64,000 nucleotides of DNA from Listeria monocytogenes (GCF_900187225.1 NZ_LT906436.1:1922001-1986000), one strand, 5' to 3'. Shown: positions 1-10,010, counted from the first letter of the stretch. Program-made: numbers and translations. Notes: generated by a model from the sequence alone, not told the origin.

Positions 1-1
1 T

Positions 2-676
2 TCTATTGCTGTATGGACCGGCTATGATGACAAGAAAAAATATGTATCTGCAAGTGAACAAAAAATTGCGCAGCGGATGTTTAGTAAATTAATGGCACAT
101 GCATCTGCTGGTAAAACTACTGCAGATTTCAAAATGCCTAGCAATGTTGTTTCCGTCCCAATTCTAAAAGGAAGCAACCCAATCGCCCGTGCTGCACAAG
201 GCACTTCAAGCGATAAAGTAAGTTACGAATTATTCTTATCCGGAACCGCTCCAACAAAAACTGCTTCTACTCCAGAAGACGAGAAGAAAAAAGCAGAAGA
301 AGCTGCGAAGAAGAAAAAAGCGGAAGAAGATAAAAAGAAAACAGATGAAGAGAAGAAAAAAGAAGAAGAAGCTAAGAAGAAAGCGGAAGAGGAAGCAAAG
401 AAAAAGGCTGAAGAAGAAGCCAAAAATCTTACTGCCCCTGCCGGCTTGAGAGCAAGTTATAACGCTGGCTCTAAGCAAATTAATGTTTCTTGGTCTGCAG
501 TAGAAGGAGCAACCTATGAAGTAACAGTCAATGGTTCCACTACTACAGTATCTTCTACCTCCGTTTCTGTAAGTGGCGGTAATCCTGGAGACACAGTTTC
601 CATTAATGTCGTCGCCGTTAAAGATGGTAAGCGAAGCCCAGCCTCCTCTACCACTGTTAAAATTCCAGATAGTTAA
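2..676 (+). CDS. ponA: Class A penicillin-binding protein PBP1, C-terminal part
   Basis: Only the last 224 codons are present; the gene enters from the left edge in the frame starting at base 2. Class A PBPs polymerise and cross-link peptidoglycan outside the membrane. What is visible is the distal end of the transpeptidase region (WTGYDD, then a GTAPTK stretch), a Lys/Glu/Ala-rich charged linker of about 45 residues built from KKKAEEE-like repeats, and a final FN3-like domain of about 80 residues. A charged linker and FN3 tail are typical of Firmicute PonA. It ends at a strong terminator shared with the convergent ypoC. The family call rests on the tail and on neighbours ypoC-nth-dnaD, which flank ponA in Bacillus too. 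The catalytic domains lie outside the window. Confidence 0.88.
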   Translation, partial: SIAVWTGYDDKKKYVSASEQKIAQRMFSKLMAHASAGKTTADFKMPSNVVSVPILKGSNPIARAAQGTSSDKVSYELFLSGTAPTKTASTPEDEKKKAEEAAKKKKAEEDKKKTDEEKKKEEEAKKKAEEEAKKKAEEEAKNLTAPAGLRASYNAGSKQINVSWSAVEGATYEVTVNGSTTTVSSTSVSVSGGNPGDTVSINVVAVKDGKRSPASSTTVKIPDS

Positions 677-680
677 TACA

Positions 681-720
681 AAAAGAGCGGAAGATGTTTA
701 AATATCTTCCGCTCTTTTTT
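681..720. terminator. Bidirectional terminator between ponA and ypoC
   Basis: Perfect inverted repeat, 15-bp arms at 681-695 and 704-718, with A-rich left and T-rich right flanks, so it can end transcription from both sides. It directly follows the ponA stop codon and overlaps the end of ypoC. Confidence 0.9.
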
Positions 721-1210
721 ATGATCTTTTCGCAATCAATTTACGTTGTTCTAACATTAATTCATTTAATTGTCGAAAACCTAAATACGTATTACCTCGC
801 TTTAATACGTATTCTAGCCGCTCGTCTAAATTGAGCGGTTTTGTCTCCAACGTTTTAATTTGGTCCATCAAATTATCTAGCTGTACCGGCCTGTGATTAC
901 TCCAAAATAAAATGGATAAAAAAATACCGAGCGCATCTCTAACAGTTACAGGAGAAGGCTTTTTATGCACTTTCAAATCAGCTTCCATACTTTCTACCAA
1001 ATTGGTCATATGTTTCGCCAATTTGCGACAAGCTCGCTCTGTTTCATTTTTCCAAGGAATAACTCCACCACCTTTGGTAAAAAACTGTTGTTCTTGCCAA
1101 AAAGGTAGGCCACTAACATAAATTGATTCTGGATCATATTCTTCTAAAATAACATCCGGTGCTGGGAAATCAGGATGTGTTAATTCTACTGCATATTTAA
1201 ATTCAGCCAT
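719..1210 (-). CDS. ypoC: YpoC-like protein of unknown function
   Basis: 163 residues, no signal peptide or membrane segment. The sequence is rich in charged residues and probably helical (for example the ERACRKLAKHMTNLVESME stretch). It is assigned as YpoC mainly from position: in Bacillus subtilis ypoC follows dnaD-nth and faces ponA, exactly as here. Its ATG lies inside the end of nth (8-nt overlap, ATGGCTGA), so translation is probably coupled to nth. No catalytic motif is recognised and no function is claimed. Confidence 0.72.
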   Translation of the reverse strand: MAEFKYAVELTHPDFPAPDVILEEYDPESIYVSGLPFWQEQQFFTKGGGVIPWKNETERACRKLAKHMTNLVESMEADLKVHKKPSPVTVRDALGIFLSILFWSNHRPVQLDNLMDQIKTLETKPLNLDERLEYVLKRGNTYLGFRQLNELMLEQRKLIAKRS

Positions 1211-1862
1211 CGAATCCCCTCACTTTCGCTTGTTTTTTTCCTTCTCTACATAAATAAAGCAAAGGACAGGTCGGGCATTCTGGGTTTCTAGCTTTACAAT
1301 GATATCTTCCAAAGAAAATCATATAATGATGCGCATCAGACCAGAGCTCTTTTGGTAGTTTTCTTTCTAACGTTTCTTCCACTTCTACAACAGAATCTTT
1401 CCATCTACAAATCCCTAAGCGTTTACTAATTCGTTCGACATGTGTATCTACTGCGATTGCTGGAACACCAAAGCCAACTGATAAAACAACATTGGCCGTT
1501 TTTCTACCTACACCTGGAAGGCTCTCAAGTTCCGCATGCGTCTTTGGTACTTCCCCATTAAATTCGGTTAGAATTTTCTCGGATAATCCTTGAATATTTT
1601 TTGCTTTATTACGATATAAGCCAATGGAGCGAATATCCTCCATCAATTCTTCCAGTGGAACAGCCAAATAATCTTCTGGTGAGTGGTATTTTTCAAAAAG
1701 CGAGGCCGTCACGCGATTTACTAACACATCTGTACATTGCGCGGATAATACAACAGCCACCAGTAATTCAAACGTATTTTTATGAACTAGCTCACAGTGT
1801 GCTGCTGGAAACATTTTTGCCATTTCTTCTATGCATAATACGGTTTGTTTATTCGATAACAA
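1203..1862 (-). CDS. nth: Endonuclease III (DNA glycosylase/AP lyase)
   Basis: 219 residues. Removes oxidised pyrimidines and nicks the abasic site in base-excision repair. The helix-hairpin-helix LPGVGRKTANVVL carries the catalytic lysine, followed by the conserved Asp in AVDTHVERISKRLG. The C-terminal [4Fe-4S] loop has the spacing C-x6-C-x2-C-x5-C. The reading frame is open further upstream to 1892, but I choose the TTG at 1862: GGGTGAGG, overlapping the dnaD stop codon, lies about 8 nt in front of it, and 219 residues suits the family. Second gene of dnaD-nth-ypoC. Confidence 0.93.
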   Translation of the reverse strand: MLSNKQTVLCIEEMAKMFPAAHCELVHKNTFELLVAVVLSAQCTDVLVNRVTASLFEKYHSPEDYLAVPLEELMEDIRSIGLYRNKAKNIQGLSEKILTEFNGEVPKTHAELESLPGVGRKTANVVLSVGFGVPAIAVDTHVERISKRLGICRWKDSVVEVEETLERKLPKELWSDAHHYMIFFGRYHCKARNPECPTCPLLYLCREGKKQAKVRGFDG

Positions 1863-1872
1863 TTTCTGTACC

Positions 1873-2592
1873 TCACCCTTTTCTTTTTTCAAGCCAGTCG
1901 TATAGAGGAATCGAACCTGCGCTTTTTTTCACTTCCGTTTGGTTAATTGTTTGGCTTGTGCGCCCATTTTGATGAAATTCTTCCGCTACACGCTTGGCAT
2001 CTTCTGTTGTCTTAACACCTTGTTTTGACCAGTTAAGCAGAATTCTATCAATATATCGGAAATTTAATTTTTGCGAAATAACAGCTTCTTTTAATGCTTC
2101 TTTGATTAAATCCGGGCTCGTTCTATCTTGCTCTACCCACGCGGATAACATTTCTGCCTCCATTGGAGAAAGCGGTCTTCCAAACTCTGCTTCGAATAGA
2201 GTATATAAATTGGTTTGTTTTTCTAACTCTTTTTCATGTTTACTATCTGCTTCCTTGTTTTCATATAAAGCGACTAGTTTACCCCAAAGTGGCGCCAAAT
2301 TATATTGTTCAGAAATCATTCGTGAATTATCTTGGCTTTGTTCGATAGCAATCACACCTTTTTTCAAGAGTGAGTCCATCGTTTTAATTGTTTCTTCGAG
2401 TGGAAGTGTTGTTCTATTGGTTAACATTTCCATCGACGGGAAAAATTCTGCCTCTGCGGCAAAGGATTGAATTTGAAGTAATAGCACTAGTTCTATTTCG
2501 TTTAAGCCAATGGTTGCATAGTTTTTCACTAGCACTTGCGGCAATGTTACTTGCCCTTCAGCCATCCATTTTTCAAGAATTTTTGGATTCAT
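1873..2592 (-). CDS. dnaD: Primosomal replication protein DnaD
   Basis: 239 residues. DnaD acts with DnaB and DnaI to load the replicative helicase at oriC and at stalled forks in Firmicutes. The N-terminal winged-helix part (about residues 1-100) and a C-terminal DnaB2-type domain with YIDRILLNWSKQG (the YxxxIxxxW signature) are visible. The upstream in-frame GTG at 2601 is too close to the ribosome binding site, so the ATG at 2592 (GTGAGG, 8-nt spacer) is preferred. It heads its own operon, separated from asnS by a terminator and with a -10 box at 2613-2618. Confidence 0.93.
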   Translation of the reverse strand: MNPKILEKWMAEGQVTLPQVLVKNYATIGLNEIELVLLLQIQSFAAEAEFFPSMEMLTNRTTLPLEETIKTMDSLLKKGVIAIEQSQDNSRMISEQYNLAPLWGKLVALYENKEADSKHEKELEKQTNLYTLFEAEFGRPLSPMEAEMLSAWVEQDRTSPDLIKEALKEAVISQKLNFRYIDRILLNWSKQGVKTTEDAKRVAEEFHQNGRTSQTINQTEVKKSAGSIPLYDWLEKRKG

Positions 2593-2612
2593 ATTTAACA
2601 CCTCACTACAAA

Positions 2613-2618
2613 ATTATA
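2613..2618 (-). promoter_or_regulatory. Probable -10 box for dnaD-nth-ypoC
   Basis: Reads TATAAT on the minus strand, about 20 nt before the dnaD ATG. No good -35 is seen at 17 nt, so the promoter is weakly supported. It would give a short leader holding only the ribosome binding site. Confidence 0.4.
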
Positions 2619-2706
2619 ACATGGTTTTCGAGGGAAAAATATAAAAGTACTGCTAAAATCATGAAATCCACTGGAAAAGATTATTTTCAATTTAAAGTCC
2701 ACAAAA

Positions 2707-2735
2707 AAAGTGAAGCCATTTGTTGGCTTCACTTT
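2707..2735 (-). terminator. asnS terminator
   Basis: 12-bp inverted repeat (arms 2707-2718 and 2724-2735, 5-nt loop) followed on the minus strand by a run of T. It lies just after the asnS stop codon and separates the asnS operon from dnaD. Confidence 0.88.
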
Positions 2736-2740
2736 GTAAC

Positions 2741-4033
2741 TTACGGATATAAACGGTTTAGTAAACGTGGGAATGGAATAGTTTCACGCACATGTTCTGT
2801 GCCTGAAATCCAAGCAACTGTACGTTCTAAGCCAAGTCCAAAACCGGAATGTGGTACAGAACCATAACGAGCTAAGTCAAGATACCAGCTATAAGCCTCT
2901 TGATCCAAGTCGAAGTCTTCCATTCTAGCTTGAAGCGTTTCTAAATCATGAATACGTTCGGATCCACCGATAATTTCTCCGTAACCTTCAGGAGCAATCA
3001 TATCAGCACATAAAACAACTTGATCGTTTTCTGGATCTTCTGGCATATAAAACGGTTTAATTGCTTTTGGATAATGGGTAATGAAAACTGGTTTTTCGAA
3101 GCTGTCTGCAATCGCTGTTTCATGTGGTGCCCCGAAGTCGTCTCCCCAAACAATATCATCAAATCCTAATTCGTGTAAACGTTCAATTGCTTCTGTATAA
3201 GTAATACGTGGGAACGGTGCAACCATTTTTTCTAAATGACTCACATCACGACCAAGACGATCTAGTTCTAAACGACAGTTATCAAGTACTGCTTTTACTA
3301 GGAAAGCCACGTAGTTTTCTTGTACTTGTAAGCTATCTTCTAATTTGTAAAATGCCATTTCTGGTTCAATCATCCAGAATTCAATTAAGTGACGGCGTGT
3401 TTTTGATTTCTCAGCACGGAAAGTTGGACCGAATGAGAATACTTTACCGAAAGCCATTGCTGCAGCTTCCATGTATAATTGCCCACTTTGAGAAAGGAAA
3501 GCATCTTCTTCAAAATATTTCGTATGGAAAAGTTCGGTTGTTCCTTCTGGAGCACTTCCAGTCAAGATTGGTGGATCGATTTTTAGGAACCCTTCTTTAT
3601 TGAAAAATTCATAGCTAGCGCGAATAATTTCGTTACGTATTTTCATAATCGCATGTTGACGGTTAGAACGTAGCCATAAATGACGGTGGTCCATTAAAAA
3701 TTCCGTGCCATGCTCTTTCGGTGTAATTGGATAATCATGTGATTCACTAATTACTTCCACACTAGATACAGCCATTTCATAGCCAAATGGGGAACGAGTA
3801 TCTTCGTTAATTGTACCTGTGACATACAAACTTGTTTCTTGCGTTAAAGCTTTAGCAGTTGCGAAAATATCATCGCCAACTTCTGCTTTTACGACAACTC
3901 CTTGCATAAATCCTGTTCCATCACGTAATTGCAAGAAAGCAATTTTTCCACTTGAACGCTTATTCGCAAGCCATGCTCCAATAGTTACTTCTTTTCCGAC
4001 AAATTCGGATGCTTGATTGATTGTAATTTTCAC
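2741..4033 (-). CDS. asnS: Asparaginyl-tRNA synthetase
   Basis: 430 residues, the usual length. Class II synthetase charging tRNA-Asn. The N-terminal OB-fold anticodon-binding domain (about 1-110) includes [20 protein letters not shown]. Motif 2 ([19 protein letters not shown]) and motif 3 ([15 protein letters not shown]) are intact. The start is GTG at 4033 with GGGAG nine nt upstream; that ribosome binding site abuts the aspB stop codon, 13 nt away. Co-transcribed with ypmB and aspB, as in Bacillus. No T-box is visible upstream of the operon. Confidence 0.96.
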   Translation of the reverse strand: MKITINQASEFVGKEVTIGAWLANKRSSGKIAFLQLRDGTGFMQGVVVKAEVGDDIFATAKALTQETSLYVTGTINEDTRSPFGYEMAVSSVEVISESHDYPITPKEHGTEFLMDHRHLWLRSNRQHAIMKIRNEIIRASYEFFNKEGFLKIDPPILTGSAPEGTTELFHTKYFEEDAFLSQSGQLYMEAAAMAFGKVFSFGPTFRAEKSKTRRHLIEFWMIEPEMAFYKLEDSLQVQENYVAFLVKAVLDNCRLELDRLGRDVSHLEKMVAPFPRITYTEAIERLHELGFDDIVWGDDFGAPHETAIADSFEKPVFITHYPKAIKPFYMPEDPENDQVVLCADMIAPEGYGEIIGGSERIHDLETLQARMEDFDLDQEAYSWYLDLARYGSVPHSGFGLGLERTVAWISGTEHVRETIPFPRLLNRLYP

Positions 4034-4046
4034 TTGTCTACACTCC

Positions 4047-5228
4047 CTATTTCATAAAACTTTTGATTCGATTTATAGCTTCTTGGAATAAGTCTGGATT
4101 TGTTGCATAAGAAAGGCGTATATAATCGGGCATTCCGAATCCTGAGCCTGGAATAACTGCGACTTTCGCTTCTTCTAAAAGAGCTGCTACAAAAGCATCT
4201 ACATCCTGAAAACCTTTTTTATGTGCCGCTTCTTTTACTTCAATAAAGAAATAAAAAGCGCCATCTGGTTTTTTCGGTTTAAATCCTGGAATACTGTTTA
4301 ATTCTGGATAAAAGCGTTCCATTCGTTCTTCAAAAGCTTTGTACATTTTTTCTGGAACTTCTTGACTACCTACATACGCTTCAAGTGCAGCATACTGGGC
4401 ATTAGCTGTCGGATTACTTGTTAAATGGTCCGCTAACTTACTCATTCCAGCAATGATTTCTTTATTTGCGGCTGCGTAACCAATGCGCCAGCCCGTCATC
4501 GAATATGCTTTAGACACACCGTTTATAACAATGGTTAAGTCATATAAACGGTCACTTAAACTCGCAATAGAAACTAAATCAGCTTTATTTCCATAGTATA
4601 ATTTTTCATATATTTCATCAGATAAAATATAAATTTGATGTTTTTCAGCAACTTCGCCAATAGCAATAAGCTCCTCTTTTGTATAACACATACCAGAAGG
4701 ATTATTTGGTGAATTTAAAACGATTGCTTTTGTTTTTTTCGTAATAGCTTTTTCAAAATCTGCTGCTGAAATTTTAAAATCTGCGTCAAAACCAGTTTCT
4801 ACAAAGACAGGAATACCACCTGCTAATTTGACTTGTTCGGGATAAGTTACCCAATACGGGACTGGAATAATGACTTCATCGCCTGGATCTAAAATCGTTT
4901 GAAACGCAGAGTAGAGAACATGTTTAGCTCCTGTTCCTACGAAAATTTGGTTTGTTTCGTAGTTTAAGAACTGATCTTTTTTGAGCTTGTCGACAATTGC
5001 TTGTTTGAGCTCGATGATTCCACTAGAAGGAGTATATTTGGTGAATCCTTTATTCATGGACTCTATTGCTGCATCGATAATATTCTGTGGCGTATTGAAA
5101 TCTGGTTCCCCAGCACCTAAACCGATGACATCAATTCCTTCTTGTTTCATTTGTTTTGCTTTAGCCGTAATCGCAAGTGTAGGCGATGGGGCTACTCCTT
5201 TGACACGTTTTGATAACGGTAAGTCCAT
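4047..5228 (-). CDS. aspB: Aspartate aminotransferase (class I, PLP)
   Basis: 393 residues. Transfers the amino group between aspartate/2-oxoglutarate and oxaloacetate/glutamate. The PLP lysine lies in [25 protein letters not shown] holds the conserved cofactor-binding Asn, and a substrate-binding arginine lies near the end in DYIRLSYA. Its type Ib aminotransferase sequence and place between ypmB and asnS match Bacillus aspB. The ribosome binding site GGAGG is strong. The substrate is inferred from family and synteny. Confidence 0.92.
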   Translation of the reverse strand: MDLPLSKRVKGVAPSPTLAITAKAKQMKQEGIDVIGLGAGEPDFNTPQNIIDAAIESMNKGFTKYTPSSGIIELKQAIVDKLKKDQFLNYETNQIFVGTGAKHVLYSAFQTILDPGDEVIIPVPYWVTYPEQVKLAGGIPVFVETGFDADFKISAADFEKAITKKTKAIVLNSPNNPSGMCYTKEELIAIGEVAEKHQIYILSDEIYEKLYYGNKADLVSIASLSDRLYDLTIVINGVSKAYSMTGWRIGYAAANKEIIAGMSKLADHLTSNPTANAQYAALEAYVGSQEVPEKMYKAFEERMERFYPELNSIPGFKPKKPDGAFYFFIEVKEAAHKKGFQDVDAFVAALLEEAKVAVIPGSGFGMPDYIRLSYATNPDLFQEAINRIKSFMK

Positions 5229-5250
5229 TTTATTCCCTCCTCCAATTTAG

Positions 5251-5772
5251 TTACAAGTTTTCAATCTCTCTGTACCATTCACCTGTTTCAAAGTTAATGT
5301 CAAAGTAGTTTAGCTTGTCATTCTTATCTAAGTAGGCAACTTCCCAAATAGGCGTTTCTTTTTCCATTCCTAAATTCACATGTAAAATTTTCTTTGGTTT
5401 CTTTTCTTTTGTGACTTTATCGCGTGCTTGTTGTTCTGTAATCCCATCAGATGCGAATTTAACATATACTTTGTCGGATTTTTTCTTTGGAACCCAAACA
5501 ATGATATTCTTATTCTTACTGTTCTTACCAGTTAATACGTAATACACTTCTTTTGGACCATTATAAAGATAAAATTGATCCGTTGTTTTTAAATCAACTT
5601 GGCCACTTATTCGGTCTAAGGCTTCTGTTTCTGCATTGGTTACTGGTTTTTCTGCATATCTAAAGTACAGAAAAGCCGCTACGACAAGCACAATAATTAT
5701 GCCGAGAATAATCGCTATCCATTTGCCAATCTTACGCTTAGGTTTTCTATTTCGCAAAGTAATCTCGCTCAT
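5251..5772 (-). CDS. ypmB: YpmB-like membrane-anchored protein (PepSY-like)
   Basis: 173 residues. A basic N-terminus (RNRKPKRKIGKW) precedes one membrane segment at about residues 15-37, and the rest is an extracytoplasmic region with two PepSY-like halves (ITEQQARDKV..., then IWEVAYLDKNDKLNYFDINFE). The frame is open up to 5835, but the ATG there overlaps a perfect -10 box, so it cannot be the start of that transcript. I take the ATG at 5772. Its nearest SD-like GGAGG is about 24 nt upstream inside a short hairpin, so the start is less certain than most. First gene of ypmB-aspB-asnS. Function unknown. Confidence 0.8.
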   Translation of the reverse strand: MSEITLRNRKPKRKIGKWIAIILGIIIVLVVAAFLYFRYAEKPVTNAETEALDRISGQVDLKTTDQFYLYNGPKEVYYVLTGKNSKNKNIIVWVPKKKSDKVYVKFASDGITEQQARDKVTKEKKPKKILHVNLGMEKETPIWEVAYLDKNDKLNYFDINFETGEWYREIENL

Positions 5773-5831
5773 TTCTATTTCTAAATTACCGGAATTCCTC
5801 CGGCGATATGCATTTTCATTTTCGCATAGAT

Positions 5832-5860
5832 ACATTATAGCAATAGCCGCTTAAGATTTG
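5832..5860 (-). promoter_or_regulatory. Promoter of ypmB-aspB-asnS
   Basis: On the minus strand TTCAAA, 17 nt, then a perfect TATAAT. The start point would be near 5826, leaving a leader of about 55 nt that contains the small palindrome CCGGAGGAATTCCGG. Confidence 0.62.
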
Positions 5861-5879
5861 AAGTCATATCAGGAAAAAT

Positions 5880-8666
5880 TTAACCTTCCTTAAAGAATTC
5901 ACTCACTTCTTCTAATAAATCAGCCTGTTTGCCTTTCAAAATTGGTGCGCTTGGAATTGATTCCAAAAATGCTTTTCCAAATTTTGTCGTATCTACTCGA
6001 TTATCAAAGACAAATACGATTCCGCGGTCGGATTCTCTTCTAATTAATCGACCAAAACCTTGCTTAAATCGCAGTACAGCTTCTGGCAGAGAATAGGTTT
6101 GGAATGCATTTTCCCCGCGTTCTTTGCGAAGGGATATTTGTGCTTTTGTATAAGGATCATCCATCGGCGCGAATGGTAATCTCACAATAACTAGACAAGA
6201 CAAGTCTTCTCCTGGAATATCAATTCCTTCCCAAAAGCTGGTCGTACCAAGCAAAATAGCCTTATCAAACATTTGAAATTGCTTTGTCAGTCGTGCGGCG
6301 CTTCCCGCTGAAACTCCTTGAGCTAGAACGACGTATTCTTCTAATGATTTCTCATTTTTCATGTGATAATACGTTTTTTGTAGCATATCGGAGGCGGTGA
6401 AAAGAACGAGCATACGTCCATTTGTTTTCACTGCTATGTGCCGAATATATTTTGCTAGTTCCGCTGTGTATCGCTCGATTGGCGTATCTTTAATTGGTGG
6501 CATATCATCTGGAATCATCACCCGTGCATTTTCTTTATAATCAAACGGTGAAGGAATGCGTTTTTCCATAATTTGTTCTTCTTCTAGACCGAGACTTTTT
6601 CGTAAATAATCGAATTTTCCTTTTACAGTTAAAGTTGCTGAAGTCATGATGACGCTCTCTTTTTTAGCAAAAAATTCTTTTCCAAGCGTCGGCTCTACTT
6701 CCATCAGCACAGCTTTTAAACGAATGCTAGAAATAGAATGGTTTTTGTCAGCTTGTAAATAAATAGTCAAAATAGGCGACTTCTTATGCAGCATTTGCTC
6801 CAGTTGTTTTACCATATTCTTCCAATCAAGTAAAAAAGCATACATTTCTTCCAAAAAGGCGCTCTCTGCTTCACCTAGTTCATTTTCCTCCAATTTTCCT
6901 TGCTCTAGCAATGTTTCCATATTTTTCTCTGACTCTTTTAACAAATAAAGTACTTTCTCAGCTGCATAATAAACCTTGTCATTCCAAGCATCTTTTTCGC
7001 TATTTTCTACTAAGACAACTTCTTGCAAATTTTTACGTGCGAAGTTTAACTGCATTTTCAGGAGGACGAAAAGCTCTTCCACCGCATCACTTAACTTCAT
7101 CGCCGCAATATCTAAATCATATAAACTGTCTGCTTCTGGAAAAGCCATTGCAAGCCTTGTGAGAAGGGAATATTTTTCTAAAGAGCCTAGCTGATTTAAA
7201 AAGTACTTTAATTTTCGATAAGAAAGAACAAAGCTACCTTGCATTCGAGCACTATCCGCAAAATGATGCGCCTCATCAATTACTGCAAAAGCATATTTGG
7301 GCAATGTTTCTCTACCCGAAAAATGATCATTTAAGAGTAGTGCGTGATTGACAATTACTAAATCCGCATTTTTTGCTTGTTTGATGTTGAATTTATAGAA
7401 ATCGTGCGCGAGCCATGGGTCATGCTTTTCAGATAAAAACCACCCCGTGTGCTTCATTCGATTCCAAAATAGTTCCCCACCACTTGATAAGTTCACTTCA
7501 TCAATATCACCTGTCGTTGTTTCCGTCAGCCATACGAGCAATTTAAGCTTCGTAACAACCACATCGTATTGTGTATCAACTTCTTGAAGCAACTGCTCAA
7601 ATTTAAACAAATTCAAATAATGATCGCGCCCTTTTAGCAAACTGGCTTTCACTTTAAATCCAGTTAATTTCGTTAAAAGTGGTACATCTTTTTCGAACAA
7701 TTGAGCTTGAAGCAAATTAGTATATGTACTAATAACTACCGGTAATTCGGCTTGTTTTGCTTGGTAAATAGCTGGCAAAAAGTAACCTAGCGATTTTCCA
7801 ATCCCTGTCCCCGCTTCAATCAAGGCATGTTTTCCTGATTTCATCGCTTGGAAAACCAGATTCATCATTTCAAATTGACCACTTCTTGCATAAAGTGGTG
7901 CTCCAGCTTTTTTGAATAGCGCCATTTTGGCTTCGTCCGTTTCAGGAAATTCAAGTAAATCTGCCCTACTGTAAGTTGGCTTTTCGACTTCTTTTTTACG
8001 AATAACAATCCCGCGATGTTCAACAAAATTAGGATTAAGTGGCTTGTTTTCTCGCTCTTTGCGCATTTCAATTTCAAATAAGAGCTCTGGTAAATAGCTT
8101 TTTAGGCTACCAGAAATCGTTGTCATTTGACGAATGACAGGTAATGGTAAATTTTCTAGCTTTTCTAAGAGGAGAAGTAGTAAATCTGCTGTCACTTCCG
8201 CATCACTATCCGCACGGTGAGGCTTATCATGCCCAAGATTAAATTCATCCGATAAATCTTGTAATTTATAACTATCAATGCCAGGATACATAATTCTAGC
8301 TAACTCCACCGTATCAAGTTTTTTCATTTTGCCAAGTGAAATTCCAGCACGTGTCATTTCTCGTTCTAAAAACGTCCAGTCAAACGATACATTATGTGCT
8401 ACAAAAATAGTATCTTCTAATAAATTTGCGATAATCGGTGCGACATCTTCAAACAGTGGGGCATTTTTAACATCTTTTGGAGAAATTCCCGTTAATTCTT
8501 GAATAAAGGCAGGAATCGGTTTTTCTGGATTTAAAAATGTCGTGTATGTTTCCAGACGTTTTCCTGATTCAACAAAGCAAGCAGCGAACTGGATAATCCG
8601 GTCCTCTCGTGAAGCTTGATTTCCTGTTGTTTCTAAATCGACGACTATATAGCGTTTCTGTTTCAT
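5880..8666 (-). CDS. dinG: DinG-family nuclease/helicase with N-terminal DnaQ-like exonuclease
   Basis: 928 residues. The N-terminal 3'-5' exonuclease domain (about 1-180) has Exo I VVDLETTG, Exo II AHNVSFDWTFL and Exo III HRADSDAEVTADLL. The XPD-like superfamily 2 part has Walker A EAGTGIGKS, DEAH box VIDEAHHFAD and motif VI QGFGRLIRRESDRG. There is no cysteine cluster between Walker A and the DEAH box, so this is the iron-sulfur-free Gram-positive type, which in Staphylococcus aureus behaves as a nuclease. The ATG at 8666 (AGAGGTGG upstream) is preferred to the in-frame GTG at 8675. Monocistronic between panD and ypmB. Confidence 0.93.
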   Translation of the reverse strand: MKQKRYIVVDLETTGNQASREDRIIQFAACFVESGKRLETYTTFLNPEKPIPAFIQELTGISPKDVKNAPLFEDVAPIIANLLEDTIFVAHNVSFDWTFLEREMTRAGISLGKMKKLDTVELARIMYPGIDSYKLQDLSDEFNLGHDKPHRADSDAEVTADLLLLLLEKLENLPLPVIRQMTTISGSLKSYLPELLFEIEMRKERENKPLNPNFVEHRGIVIRKKEVEKPTYSRADLLEFPETDEAKMALFKKAGAPLYARSGQFEMMNLVFQAMKSGKHALIEAGTGIGKSLGYFLPAIYQAKQAELPVVISTYTNLLQAQLFEKDVPLLTKLTGFKVKASLLKGRDHYLNLFKFEQLLQEVDTQYDVVVTKLKLLVWLTETTTGDIDEVNLSSGGELFWNRMKHTGWFLSEKHDPWLAHDFYKFNIKQAKNADLVIVNHALLLNDHFSGRETLPKYAFAVIDEAHHFADSARMQGSFVLSYRKLKYFLNQLGSLEKYSLLTRLAMAFPEADSLYDLDIAAMKLSDAVEELFVLLKMQLNFARKNLQEVVLVENSEKDAWNDKVYYAAEKVLYLLKESEKNMETLLEQGKLEENELGEAESAFLEEMYAFLLDWKNMVKQLEQMLHKKSPILTIYLQADKNHSISSIRLKAVLMEVEPTLGKEFFAKKESVIMTSATLTVKGKFDYLRKSLGLEEEQIMEKRIPSPFDYKENARVMIPDDMPPIKDTPIERYTAELAKYIRHIAVKTNGRMLVLFTASDMLQKTYYHMKNEKSLEEYVVLAQGVSAGSAARLTKQFQMFDKAILLGTTSFWEGIDIPGEDLSCLVIVRLPFAPMDDPYTKAQISLRKERGENAFQTYSLPEAVLRFKQGFGRLIRRESDRGIVFVFDNRVDTTKFGKAFLESIPSAPILKGKQADLLEEVSEFFKEG

Positions 8667-8725
8667 CTGCTCCACCTCTTTCCTTCACCGCTTTTATTCA
8701 AAAATAACGATTCAAACAAACGAGT

Positions 8726-8751
8726 AGCTTGAGCAGAAATCCACTCAAGCT
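8726..8751 (-). terminator. panBCD terminator (weak T-tract)
   Basis: 8-bp inverted repeat AGCTTGAG/CTCAAGCT (8726-8733 and 8744-8751) just downstream of panD. The minus-strand tail is T-rich but interrupted. Confidence 0.55.
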
Positions 8752-8762
8752 CCCCGAACTGA

Positions 8763-9146
8763 TTATAAAGTCGTATGTGCTTTTTCTTCTGGAAGAATCA
8801 TTTCAATATGATTTTTTTCATCTAAAACGACTATTTTGGGTTCATGTGTTTTCGCTTCTTCGTCAGTAAACATTCCGTAACTCATAATAATTACTACATC
8901 GCCGACTTGGACGTGTCTAGCTGCAGCTCCGTTTAGACAAATCACACCGCTTCCCGGCTCACCTGGGATAATATAGGTTTCAATTCTAGCACCGTTATTA
9001 TTATTTACAATTTGAACTTTTTCGTTTGGAAGCATATCCACCGCTTCTAAAATAGCAGAATCAATCGTAATACTTCCAACATAATTCAGATTGGCTTCTG
9101 TTACAGTCGCTCGGTGAATTTTGCCATTCATCATTGTTCTAAACAT
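8763..9146 (-). CDS. panD: Aspartate 1-decarboxylase proenzyme
   Basis: 127 residues. Makes beta-alanine from aspartate for pantothenate. The self-cleavage site Gly24-Ser25 lies in NYVGSITID, and cleavage makes the pyruvoyl cofactor on the new N-terminal serine. Tyr and Asn residues of the active site are present further on ([13 protein letters not shown]). Last gene of panB-panC-panD, with a 3-nt gap from panC. The normal length suggests an active enzyme. Confidence 0.96.
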   Translation of the reverse strand: MFRTMMNGKIHRATVTEANLNYVGSITIDSAILEAVDMLPNEKVQIVNNNNGARIETYIIPGEPGSGVICLNGAAARHVQVGDVVIIMSYGMFTDEEAKTHEPKIVVLDEKNHIEMILPEEKAHTTL

Positions 9147-9149
9147 TTT

Positions 9150-10007
9150 TTACCGCCTCTTCACATTTATTAATTCATTATCAATTAAACGAGCTTTCGA
9201 ATATTTTACTGCCGCTGCAATAATTATCCCTTTAGACCAGTCAGTTACTGGTGTAAATTCAGGATAGGAGTAGATAGCCAAGTAAGCAATAAGCTCATGG
9301 GATGTTTGCTCATTTATTTTTTCTGTCATCATCTGAACAATTTTCGCCTGATTTGTTTCACCAGATTCAATAAGTTTTCTTCCTAGTTGTAAAGCTTCGT
9401 GAATCACTGGCGCTTCTTTTCGCTCTTTTTCTGTTAGATAGACATTTCGTGAACTTTTGGCAAGTCCATCTGCTTCTCTAACAGTCGCAATGATTCGTAA
9501 ATTCACAGGGAAAAAGTAGTCTTCTACTAAACCTGAAACAACGGCTACTTGTTGGGCATCTTTTTGACCAAAGTAAGCATTATCGGGGCTAACTAAGTGA
9601 AACAGCTTCGTTAAAACCGTTACTACTCCGTCGAAATGACCTTCACGATCAGCACCATCAAGTACAGATACCCGTTTGTCCACATGTAATTTAGTTGATA
9701 ATTCTGTTGGATAGATTTCTTCTACTGTGGGTACAAATAAAATATCCACGCCACCTTCTTCTGCAAGCTTCGCATCGTGTGCTTCATCTCTTGGATAGGC
9801 ATCGAAGTCTTCATTTGGTCCAAACTGAGTGGGATTGACGAAAACACTCATCACAACAAAATCTGACTCTTTTCTCGCATGGCTGACAAGAGTCATATGT
9901 CCTTCATGTAAAAAGCCCATAGTCGGTACGAAACCAATTGTTTTATTCGCTTGTTTTTGTTTTAAAATAACTTCTTTAAGCTCTTGTTTATTCCGAATGA
10001 TTAACAT
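9150..10007 (-). CDS. panC: Pantothenate synthetase
   Basis: 285 residues. ATP-dependent ligation of pantoate and beta-alanine. The nucleotide-binding HIGH-like motif is in [34 protein letters not shown] and [10 protein letters not shown] are the usual binding motifs. The ATG is 3 nt after the panB stop with GGAAGGGAA as ribosome binding site, so it is translated with panB. Confidence 0.96.
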   Translation of the reverse strand: MLIIRNKQELKEVILKQKQANKTIGFVPTMGFLHEGHMTLVSHARKESDFVVMSVFVNPTQFGPNEDFDAYPRDEAHDAKLAEEGGVDILFVPTVEEIYPTELSTKLHVDKRVSVLDGADREGHFDGVVTVLTKLFHLVSPDNAYFGQKDAQQVAVVSGLVEDYFFPVNLRIIATVREADGLAKSSRNVYLTEKERKEAPVIHEALQLGRKLIESGETNQAKIVQMMTEKINEQTSHELIAYLAIYSYPEFTPVTDWSKGIIIAAAVKYSKARLIDNELINVKRR

Positions 10008-10010
10008 TTG

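Noticed and set aside
223-478. Phe/Ser-rich ORFs antisense to the ponA linker
   Set aside because: Composition artefact of the KKAEEE repeats.
2388-2867. 159-codon plus-strand ORF over dnaD/asnS ends
   Set aside because: It crosses a terminator and two genes antisense, with no ribosome binding site.
5773-5880. T-box riboswitch for the asnS operon
   Set aside because: The leader is only about 55 nt and has no specifier or T-box sequence.
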